64,000 nucleotides of DNA from the NCBI GenBank assembly GCA_029880855.1, contig JAOUNS010000008.1:1-64000 (forward strand). Reading direction: 5' to 3'. Shown piece by piece: positions 57,570 through 64,000 of this stretch (positions are counted from its first letter, which is position 1; each line of letters opens with the position of its first letter). The position numbers were made by a program, and so were the translations under genes. This DNA comes from Gammaproteobacteria bacterium (GTDB lineage Bacteria > Pseudomonadota > Gammaproteobacteria > UBA6429 > Thiohalophilaceae). The notes beneath the pieces were generated by a model. It worked only from the letters and a program-made list of their open reading frames with translations. It ran no database searches and was not told where the DNA came from.

Positions 57570-58348
57570 CACATCGCCCCAGAAAACGTTTTGGGCAAAA
57601 TTTCCTGCATGATCGCGGCATAATTGAGCGTATTATCCACCTGATCAACCCCGAACCCGGACAGCAACTGGTTGAGATCGGCCCCGGTCAGGGTGCCTTG
57701 ACCGCCCCCTTGCTGGCCGCCGCCGGTCGTCTGGATGTGGTGGAACTGGACCGCGACCTGATCCCCCTGCTGCGGGAGCGCTTTGCGGATCAGGGCGAGC
57801 TGCTCATCCATGAAGGTGACGCTCTCAAGTTCGACTTTTGCGCCATCGCCCGGCAAAAAATCCGCGTGACCGGCAACCTGCCCTACAACATCTCCACCCC
57901 GCTGCTGTTTCATCTGATGCGCCACTTGCACTGCATCGAGGATATGCACTTCATGCTGCAAAAAGAGGTGGTGGATCGCATCACGGCCCGGCCGGGTGAG
58001 AAGGCTTATGGCCGTTTGGGCATTATGCTGGGTTACTACTGCACCAGTGATCGACTCATGACCATTGGTCCCGGCGCTTTCAATCCGCCGCCCAGAGTGG
58101 ATTCAGCCATTGTCCGACTCATTCCCCATCCCGTTCCCCCGGTCACCGTCAATGATGTGGACCACCTCTCGCGACTGGTGGCCCAGGCCTTCTCCCAGCG
58201 ACGCAAGACCATCCGCAATTCCATGAAGGGCCTGCTGGAGCAGACACAAATCGAGGCCCTGGGTATCGACCCCGGTCTGCGCCCGGAGCAATTAACCCTG
58301 GCGCAGTTTGCCGCTTTGGCCAACCACATCACACCGATCGATAAATAA
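57566..58348 (+). CDS. rsmA: 16S rRNA (adenine1518/1519-N6) dimethyltransferase
   Basis: RsmA (KsgA) dimethylates two adjacent adenines at the 3' end of 16S rRNA. ATG 57566 begins MTHRPRKRFGQNFLHDRG, the expected start. SAM binding is seen in LVEIGPGQGALTAPLLAA, the catalytic motif is NLPYNIS, and FNPPPRVDSAIVRL is characteristic. 260 residues is normal. It follows pdxA, as usual, but the next gene is not apaG. Confidence 0.97.
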   Translation: MTHRPRKRFGQNFLHDRGIIERIIHLINPEPGQQLVEIGPGQGALTAPLLAAAGRLDVVELDRDLIPLLRERFADQGELLIHEGDALKFDFCAIARQKIRVTGNLPYNISTPLLFHLMRHLHCIEDMHFMLQKEVVDRITARPGEKAYGRLGIMLGYYCTSDRLMTIGPGAFNPPPRVDSAIVRLIPHPVPPVTVNDVDHLSRLVAQAFSQRRKTIRNSMKGLLEQTQIEALGIDPGLRPEQLTLAQFAALANHITPIDK

Positions 58349-58447
58349 AGCCCGGGGCTGTCGCCCTCTCCCTTCAATATCCCGCTGTGCATCCGATATT
58401 ACTAATAAATATATGTACTTAATCCCTATTTCGATTATTTCTATTGG

Positions 58448-60268
58448 ATGCAAAACGCGACTGACAATACTGCCCTGATCGTGTTCCGGGTCGGCCCGGT
58501 GATGTGCTGTGCCCATGCGCAGCCGGTACAGTCCATTATTGCCCCGCCCAAACTGACCCGGACTCCCGGCTCGACGGAAGCCCGACCCGGTATCTTTCAC
58601 CACAGTGATTATGTGGTGCAGGTCAGTGATCTGCGGGTCCGTTTCGGGATCAGTGCATCCCAACGCAAGCAGCCCGGGCGACTGATCATTACCCAACAGG
58701 AAAACGGCCATGTCGCCTTTTGGGTGGATGACATCCTGGAGGTGATCCAGTCACCGAAAGAGGGTTGGGGCAAACTCCCCGGCTACATCCCGACCGGGAT
58801 TTTCAGCCGCACCCTGTTGCTCAATCAGGTCATCCACCTCTATGTGGAAATCGACAAGCTGGATGATCTGCCGGAAGCGGATTACCTCAGTCAGTACCTG
58901 CAAAAGATCGCCCCTGCCGAAGAGGGTGAGCCAACAGAAGAAGAAACCAAACCGGCCACAACAGCTGATGAAGCGGCGTCGGCCGCAACCAAAATGACGC
59001 ATAGCGAATCGACAATCCGTGTGCCGACACCCGTCACGGCCGCCCGCAAAGAAACAACCACAGAAGATGTGCAGCCCCGGGAAAAACCACTGACACCGGC
59101 GCCGGCGGGCACCGACAAGAGCGCACCGGAATCTTTACCCATCGACGTGGCAGACAAAGACACCAGGAACGATACAGATGCCGCAACCCATATTGAAACG
59201 GTGCCATCCGGTACACCGTTAACGGAGGAAGCAACCCCGCCGGAAACCGTGACACCCGCCGCGACAGAAACCCCGATAGAGCACGCAACGGAATTCCCGC
59301 TGACAACAACCGAACCGGAGCACGAACCGGTCGCGGAAAAAGTGGCCGAACCTGAACCGGTCAGTGAACCGCTGGATCAACCCGCCCCCCGTTTCGATGC
59401 TGCACCGGCAGCCGAACCGGCACAGGATAAAACAGCGCCGGTTGAACCTGCTGTTGCAGCAAAGCCGGAGGAAACTGTCACTCTCGCACCGGCTGACAAA
59501 CATGACTCAACGTCTGACACCACCGCACCTGCCGAGCCGAGCCGGAAAAAACGCGCCACCTATGAACTCAGTGACAATCATGAGCTGATCCCGCCGGAGA
59601 AAAAGGCCGCAAAGCAGCAAGCCAAATCCGGCTTCCTGCCCACAGCCGCCGCCGTATTACTGGTCATTCTGGCGGGCGGCGGGACAACCGCTTACCTGTT
59701 ACTGCAACCTGACCGGTCAGGCGACAAACCCGAGATCAAAACAACCGCTAAATCCACCACACCGACGACGGTCACACCCGCTCGGGATAAGCCGGCGGCG
59801 CAAAACAGTGATGTGATGACCGAAGGCGACAGGCCTGCCCCGGCCGACTCAGCCGCTGACCGACGTGATACAGCCGGCGCCAAAGACAATCAGTCCACCT
59901 ATCGTGCAGAAATAAAACACGATGCCAAAGGGGTCACTATTGAGCTGGATGCACCAACAGATGAACCGGTCCTGACCGAACCGGCGGATGGCGGGGACGT
60001 TGCCACAGCAACGGCTGACCGGGAAAAATCCACGCCGTCGGAACAGCAAAAAACCGGAAAGAAAACCGGCAACAAAACTAAAAGCAGAAAGGTACGTGAG
60101 ATCACCCACATCGTGGTGAAGGGCGACACCCTCTGGGATATCGCGCAACACTATGTCAACAACCCCTACAAATACCCGGAGCTGGCCAAACTCAGTAATA
60201 TCAAAAATCCGGATCGCATCTATCCCGGTGACCGGGTGCGCATCATTCACAAGTCCTCATCACGGTGA
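58448..60268 (+). CDS. CheW-like domain - TM - LysM fusion
   Basis: The 606-residue protein combines a CheW-like domain (about 8-150: LIVFRVGPVMCCAHAQPVQSII, VQVSDLRVRFG, FWVDDILEVIQSP), a long Thr/Pro/Glu linker (150-395), one TM helix (about 396-419, FLPTAAAVLLVILAGGGTTA), a conserved patch (EIKHDAKGVTIELDAP) and a C-terminal LysM domain (ITHIVVKGDTLWDIAQHYV...IYPGDRVRII, from about 552). With the CheW part cytoplasmic, the LysM would sit in the periplasm on peptidoglycan. CheW normally links receptors to CheA, but no che operon is near. Confidence 0.88.
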   Translation: MQNATDNTALIVFRVGPVMCCAHAQPVQSIIAPPKLTRTPGSTEARPGIFHHSDYVVQVSDLRVRFGISASQRKQPGRLIITQQENGHVAFWVDDILEVIQSPKEGWGKLPGYIPTGIFSRTLLLNQVIHLYVEIDKLDDLPEADYLSQYLQKIAPAEEGEPTEEETKPATTADEAASAATKMTHSESTIRVPTPVTAARKETTTEDVQPREKPLTPAPAGTDKSAPESLPIDVADKDTRNDTDAATHIETVPSGTPLTEEATPPETVTPAATETPIEHATEFPLTTTEPEHEPVAEKVAEPEPVSEPLDQPAPRFDAAPAAEPAQDKTAPVEPAVAAKPEETVTLAPADKHDSTSDTTAPAEPSRKKRATYELSDNHELIPPEKKAAKQQAKSGFLPTAAAVLLVILAGGGTTAYLLLQPDRSGDKPEIKTTAKSTTPTTVTPARDKPAAQNSDVMTEGDRPAPADSAADRRDTAGAKDNQSTYRAEIKHDAKGVTIELDAPTDEPVLTEPADGGDVATATADREKSTPSEQQKTGKKTGNKTKSRKVREITHIVVKGDTLWDIAQHYVNNPYKYPELAKLSNIKNPDRIYPGDRVRIIHKSSSR

Positions 60269-60274
60269 AACCGC

Positions 60275-61591
60275 ATGGCCCGTGACACCCCCAAACAACG
60301 GATTGTTGAGGTCACCAGCAGACAAAGTGGGGAAAGCACCGACACCGCCGACCACCGTCTGGTTTATGACTATGACATCCGCATCATCGACCCGGGCAGC
60401 AAGCAGGAACACACCTATCATCGTCAATTGGTGATTCACGAACATTTGGTCCAGGCCATCGCCCCCCATATCCAACCGGCACCGCAGCCTGATGTTGTCG
60501 TCGCCGGTGACAGCAGCGATGCGCATCCTGGCGAGATCACAGACCCGGTGTTAACCGCCCGCCTCGAACCTGGACCGGAAACAGTCGCCACACGCGTAAC
60601 AGGAACAGTGTTCCCCGCTGACCATCAGCCCCCGGCGGATGCAACAACGGCCCCGACAATAACCGAAGCGGTACCCCCTGTTGAACCAACACCGGTTACT
60701 GAACCAGAATCGTCAATTGACAGTATCGAACCCATGCTGCCGGCAGCCACTGAAACGGTCAGTAAACCAGCGGTAGAAGAGGCGGCGATCATCGAGTCCC
60801 GCCCCGGACAGACCACAGCCGCCGCCCCCCCGATGACGGGCCATGACACCGACCTGAACAACCCCATCCACACTGAACAGGAAAAACTGTCCAGATATAT
60901 CGACATCGACTTGCCCGAGACCGCCGGCCGGTGGTGGCAACAGTGGCGCCACAAACTCGCCCGCTTCAAACCGCACCGTTTGCAGAAACGCCTGGTTGCT
61001 CTGCTGAAGCGCCGTGAAAAACAACCGCCGTTAACCCCGGCCACAGCACAGCCGGCTCAAACACCGAAATCGATCGGTGATCAGCCGACCACCGATGCGC
61101 GACACCGTGGGCTGAAGAAAAAAGTCGCCCTGCTCAGTCTGTCGGCCTTGTCCATTGTGGCACTGGTCATGCTGACACTCTGGGGACGGCGGCCGGGCGA
61201 CAACGCCGGTGAACCACCCCAATCACAGGGTTTGCCATCCGGCCCAGCAGTGCAACACAGCGCGGAAACCGTCACCACCCCGGCGCCGAATTACCACGCC
61301 CGCATCGAACGGGATGCAGACGGCATCACCATTTCGCTGGAAACACCGCCGCAACCGGCTTCCGAACCGATCATCATCGCGCCGCAAAGCGGGACGCGGC
61401 AGACGACCGGCCACAACGAGATCATCCATGTTGTTGTGCAGGGCGACACCCTCTGGTTTATTGCCAAGCGTTATGTCCATGATGCCATGCGCTATCCGGA
61501 ACTGGCCCGCCTGAGCAATATCAGGAACCCCCACCTTATTTATCCCGGCGACAGGGTCCGGATCCGGCTGAATCAGCAATCTGCACCTTGA
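60275..61591 (+). CDS. TM-LysM protein, partner of the CheW-LysM fusion
   Basis: The 438-residue protein has an unrecognised N-terminal domain (about 1-70, RIVEVTSRQSGESTDTADHR), a variable linker, a basic amphipathic stretch (GRWWQQWRHKLARFKPHRLQ) next to a TM helix (about 284-304), and a C-terminal LysM (IIHVVVQGDTLWFIAKRYV...IYPGDRVRIR, from about 383). The 20 residues before LysM (RIERDADGITISLETP) match the equivalent patch in the preceding protein. It lies 6 bp downstream, so the two are surely cotranscribed and probably a pair. Confidence 0.85.
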   Translation: MARDTPKQRIVEVTSRQSGESTDTADHRLVYDYDIRIIDPGSKQEHTYHRQLVIHEHLVQAIAPHIQPAPQPDVVVAGDSSDAHPGEITDPVLTARLEPGPETVATRVTGTVFPADHQPPADATTAPTITEAVPPVEPTPVTEPESSIDSIEPMLPAATETVSKPAVEEAAIIESRPGQTTAAAPPMTGHDTDLNNPIHTEQEKLSRYIDIDLPETAGRWWQQWRHKLARFKPHRLQKRLVALLKRREKQPPLTPATAQPAQTPKSIGDQPTTDARHRGLKKKVALLSLSALSIVALVMLTLWGRRPGDNAGEPPQSQGLPSGPAVQHSAETVTTPAPNYHARIERDADGITISLETPPQPASEPIIIAPQSGTRQTTGHNEIIHVVVQGDTLWFIAKRYVHDAMRYPELARLSNIRNPHLIYPGDRVRIRLNQQSAP

Positions 61592-61621
61592 ACCTGCGGG
61601 ATGTAAGGATAAAATAGCGCC

Positions 61622-62131
61622 ATGCAACAAACCGCCGCTATCCCCCATGTCACCACCTGTGCCGAGCTGCCTGCCGGCGCAATGCAAAATCTGCTCGGCC
61701 GTTATGCCATGCAAGTAGTGCCGGTGGCGGACGACGCCGCGATACCCGGCAGTTTTTGGGGGGATGCCGAAGCCGGTCTGGTCGCCAACAAGCTCTACGT
61801 TCGGGGTGACACACCGGTTCACTCCGCTTTGCACGAAGCCTGTCACTATATATGTATGGATGCCCGGCGCCGCGCCACGCTGGATACCGACGCAGGCGGT
61901 CACTACGACGAAGAGAACGGCGTCTGTTATCTGCAAATCCTGCTGGCCGATTTCCTGCCGCAGATGGACCGGCAGCGCATGATGCAGGATATGGACAGCT
62001 GGGGTTACAGTTTTCGACTTGGCTCAGCCCGCCGCTGGTTTGAGCAGGATGCCGCCGATGCCGCCGCCTGGTTGCAACAGTACGATTTAATCGACCCGCA
62101 ACACCAACCCACCTGGAAATTACGGACATAG
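61622..62131 (+). CDS. HExxH-containing conserved hypothetical
   Basis: The 169-residue cytoplasmic protein has HSALHEACHYICMDARRRA, where HEACH fits the HExxH zinc-protease motif, followed about 20-30 residues later by DTDAGGHYDEENGVCYLQIL, which could supply further ligands. No signal or TM is seen. From memory, similar proteins occur in beta- and gammaproteobacteria. Catalysis is not shown. It lies 30 bp after the LysM gene. Confidence 0.75.
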   Translation: MQQTAAIPHVTTCAELPAGAMQNLLGRYAMQVVPVADDAAIPGSFWGDAEAGLVANKLYVRGDTPVHSALHEACHYICMDARRRATLDTDAGGHYDEENGVCYLQILLADFLPQMDRQRMMQDMDSWGYSFRLGSARRWFEQDAADAAAWLQQYDLIDPQHQPTWKLRT

Positions 62132-62195
62132 TCTGTTTGCAGTGACTCCACTGTGCAACTAAGCTGATAGGACGTTTCACAACAGGATATCCCGC

Positions 62196-62483
62196 ATGGC
62201 TTTCGACAATATCCATAATTACTACGAAGATCTGGTGCTGAAAAAGATCATTGAGATCACCCAGCAACACCCCTCCGATGAAAATGCCGACTTCCTGGAA
62301 GACGTGGCCTGTGTCGCACTGAATCATCTGCCGCCGCGCTATGTCCGGCATAATGTGGATATCGTCTATTACATGACCTCCGATGAACGCAATCGCATGC
62401 TGGAGCAGATCGAAAATGCGGTGACTTATGCCATCGAATACGTCATGTCACACAGTAAAAGGACCGGTAACGCGGAAAACTGA
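62196..62483 (+). CDS. ComFB-family protein
   Basis: The 95-residue protein matches the late-competence ComFB family: MAFDNIHNYYEDLVLKKIIE, DVACVALNHLPPRYVRHNVD and ERNRMLEQIENAVTYAIEYV. ComFB-type domains have been proposed as nucleotide second-messenger sensors in some bacteria. This copy is a stand-alone domain with a short basic tail (HSKRTGN). Its role here is not known. Confidence 0.85.
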   Translation: MAFDNIHNYYEDLVLKKIIEITQQHPSDENADFLEDVACVALNHLPPRYVRHNVDIVYYMTSDERNRMLEQIENAVTYAIEYVMSHSKRTGNAEN

Positions 62484-62554
62484 ATTGCTTGCTTCGCGTA
62501 ATAGAGCAGGTAGAATAGACAGTGTTTGTCTCACCCTGCAGCCGGTTCAAATTC

Positions 62555-62947
62555 ATGACAACCAATGTCACCAACGCACACCATGATATTCGTATTGATG
62601 TCGAAACCAATTATATCCCGGAACAGTCCCGCCCGGATAAACACCAATACGTGTTCAGCTATACCATCACCATTCGCAATGTCGGCGCCATCCCGGCCCG
62701 TCTTTTGACCCGCCACTGGCTGATCACCGATGCCGATGGTAAAACCGAAGAGGTGCGCGGTGAAGGTGTGGTGGGTGAACAACCTTACCTGAAACCGGGA
62801 GAAGGATTTCGCTACACCAGCGGCACCATGCTGAAAACACCAGTCGGCAGTATGCAGGGCAGTTACCAGATGCTGGCCGATGATGGCGTATCATTTGACG
62901 CCCCCATTGCTCCATTTACCCTCTCCACACCCAATACCCTTCATTAA
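62555..62947 (+). CDS. apaG: ApaG (Co/Mg-associated) domain protein
   Basis: ApaG is a small beta-sandwich protein linked in E. coli to cobalt/magnesium efflux. ATG 62555 gives 130 residues starting MTTNVTNAHHDIRIDVET; the GTG at 62522 is too early. Signature segments are VFSYTITIRNVG, LLTRHWLITDADG, VRGEGVVGEQPYLKPGEGFRYTSGT and GSMQGSYQML. It usually follows rsmA directly; here four genes intervene. Confidence 0.95.
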   Translation: MTTNVTNAHHDIRIDVETNYIPEQSRPDKHQYVFSYTITIRNVGAIPARLLTRHWLITDADGKTEEVRGEGVVGEQPYLKPGEGFRYTSGTMLKTPVGSMQGSYQMLADDGVSFDAPIAPFTLSTPNTLH

Positions 62948-62968
62948 GTTACGACTGAATAACCGTAC

Positions 62969-62987
62969 CTGGCACGAGGATTGCTGA
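62969..62987 (+). promoter_or_regulatory. Sigma-54 promoter of the terminal TPR/barrel gene
   Basis: CTGGCACG-AGGA-TTGCTGA matches the -24/-12 consensus (TGGCACG-N4-TTGCW). GG at 62971-62972 and GC at 62983-62984 have the required 12-bp spacing. It lies about 96 bp before the ATG at 63083, so transcription would depend on RpoN and an enhancer-binding activator. Confidence 0.8.
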
Positions 62988-63015
62988 CGTAATAAGCGTT
63001 GGCATCAAGAGATGC

Positions 63016-63045
63016 GTCCTGTTTCCGATATAGATGGAACAGGAC
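63016..63045 (+). other. Leader hairpin ahead of the terminal gene
   Basis: GTCCTGTTTCC and GGAACAGGAC pair as a 10-bp stem with one bulged T around GATATAGAT, in the leader expected downstream of the sigma-54 start. Confidence 0.5.
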
Positions 63046-63082
63046 AGCCACTCCCGTCATTAAACAGGGTAGAAAAACAGGT

Positions 63083-64000
63083 ATGAAGGTTTGTTTCCGA
63101 CAAAAAGGCAACACGAGTGACCATTTGCGTCACCCGCGTTTGCTTGCCGCACTACTGCTCGGTCTTGTCCTGATCGGACCGGTTGCGTCAGTTCACAGTC
63201 AGGAATTGGCAGCTTCACTGCAACAGGCGCAACAGGCGCAACAGGCATTCGATGCCAAACAATTTACCGAGGCGCTGACACAACTCCGCACACTGGAAGC
63301 GGATCATGCCGGTGAGATTGAATATGATTATCTCTATGGTCGTGCCGCCCTGGCGGAAGGTGATCTGAATACCGCGATTGCCGCCCTGTCTCGCGTGCTG
63401 GCGCTGGACCCCGCTTTTGCCGGTGCACGACTGGAACTGGCCCGTACCTATTACAGCAAAGGGGTCAAGGAACACTCTCGCGGTTCTTTCGAACAGGCCC
63501 GTGCCGAATTCCAGAACGTCCTGCAACTCAATCCACCGGGGTCGATCCGGGAATCGATCAAGGGCTATCTGGACCTGATTGACCGATATCTTGAGGTCCG
63601 GCATCTGGATACCCGTCTGTATGCGGAATTCCGCGCCGGCTTTGACACCAACGTCAATAACGCCACCAGTGCAGACTACTTTGAATTTTTTGACAACTTT
63701 TCCAGTCTGCAACGCACGGTTGAACTGCTGGAAGGTTCTAAACGTATCGCCTCCTGGCACGGCGGCATAAAGGTAGGCGGTGAATTTGTAATGCCCCTGT
63801 TCAGCCGGTATTTTGATCTGTTTGGCCAAATACAGGCCGGTGCTGACTCCGTCAGCAGCGCTCACCAATACAATAATCAGCAGTTTCGTGGTCAGCTTGG
63901 CGCACATCACTATGGCGCAACAAACAAAAAAACCTTCAGCATTAACTTTAATGATATTGACATGGACGGCCGGCGCTATGCCGATGAGTTTTTTATAAAA
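63083..64000 (+). CDS. TPR plus outer-membrane barrel protein, cut by window end
   Basis: The reading frame from ATG 63083 stays open for 306 codons to the last base, so the gene is partial. It starts MKVCFRQKGNTSDHLRHPRL, has a hydrophobic signal (LLAALLLGLVLIGPVASVHS), TPR-like repeats (AFDAKQFTEALTQLRTLEA, GDLNTAIAALSRVLALDPAFAGARLELA, then FEQARAEFQNVLQLNPPG) and then a beta-rich region (DTRLYAEFRAGFDTNVNNAT, FDLFGQIQAG) as in surface-barrel proteins of the Slam or porin type. Its promoter is sigma-54-like. Confidence 0.85.
   Translation, partial: MKVCFRQKGNTSDHLRHPRLLAALLLGLVLIGPVASVHSQELAASLQQAQQAQQAFDAKQFTEALTQLRTLEADHAGEIEYDYLYGRAALAEGDLNTAIAALSRVLALDPAFAGARLELARTYYSKGVKEHSRGSFEQARAEFQNVLQLNPPGSIRESIKGYLDLIDRYLEVRHLDTRLYAEFRAGFDTNVNNATSADYFEFFDNFSSLQRTVELLEGSKRIASWHGGIKVGGEFVMPLFSRYFDLFGQIQAGADSVSSAHQYNNQQFRGQLGAHHYGATNKKTFSINFNDIDMDGRRYADEFFIK

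Overview
The window is a stretch of a gammaproteobacterial chromosome. Almost all core genes sit in orders familiar from that class: TPR-lolB-ispE-tRNA-Gln diverging from hemA-prfA-prmC; gatCAB diverging from mreBCD-mrdA-rodA-mltB-rlpA-dac-dat-ybeD-lipB-lipA; and amgK-murU diverging from lptD-surA-pdxA-rsmA...apaG. The outer-membrane genes (lolB, lptD, surA, lipoproteins), GatCAB beside a tRNA-Gln, and the MCP, CheW-like and sigma-54 signals fit a free-living, motile Gram-negative. A Chromatiales-like deep gammaproteobacterium is my guess; the sequence does not fix the genus.

Layout. 1-450: a tRNA-Gln gene surrounded by a 127-bp direct duplication that carries a copy of the tRNA 3' end, plus an inverted T-arm-like hairpin. 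0.45-9.4 kb: isoprenoid, lipoprotein-localisation, haem and translation-termination genes, with an unknown lipoprotein inserted between prfA and prmC. 9.5-16.5 kb: accessory genes (secreted rhodanese, MCP, a HExxH lipoprotein, an AT-rich secreted protein with a barrel-like end, Hsp33) and repeat-rich spacers. 16.5-32.5 kb: GatCAB, the elongasome/rod-shape cluster, peptidoglycan hydrolases and carboxypeptidase, and lipoate synthesis. 32.5-36.4 kb: a receiver-HATPase response regulator paired with a large PAS histidine kinase. 36.4-45.4 kb is the most mobile-looking part: an 809-residue protein with a zinc ribbon and a PD-(D/E)xK-like nuclease signature, convergent with a locus of degenerate ketoacyl-synthase fold, Rhs toxin and probable immunity gene.

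45.4-52 kb: an L,D-transpeptidase and a TPR protein that share a C-terminal NTF2-like domain, then an aspartoacylase-like gene, a GCS2-type ligase and the MurU/AmgK cell-wall recycling pair. 52-58.3 kb: the lptD-surA-pdxA-rsmA cluster. 58.4-62.5 kb: four genes lie between rsmA and apaG, where many relatives have none: a CheW-like domain-TM-LysM fusion, a second TM-LysM protein, a HExxH protein and a ComFB-family protein. The window ends inside a TPR/outer-membrane-barrel gene preceded by a very good sigma-54 promoter.

The shared theme is the envelope: building the wall (Mre/Rod/PBP2), trimming it (MltB, RlpA, DacA-like, LdtA-like), recycling it (AmgK-MurU), anchoring to it (two LysM proteins) and assembling the outer membrane (LolB, LptD, SurA). 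The candidates most likely to be undescribed are the CheW-TM-LysM fusion with its LysM partner, the zinc-ribbon nuclease gene at 36.8 kb, and the Rhs tip with its immunity gene and degenerate ketoacyl-synthase partner.
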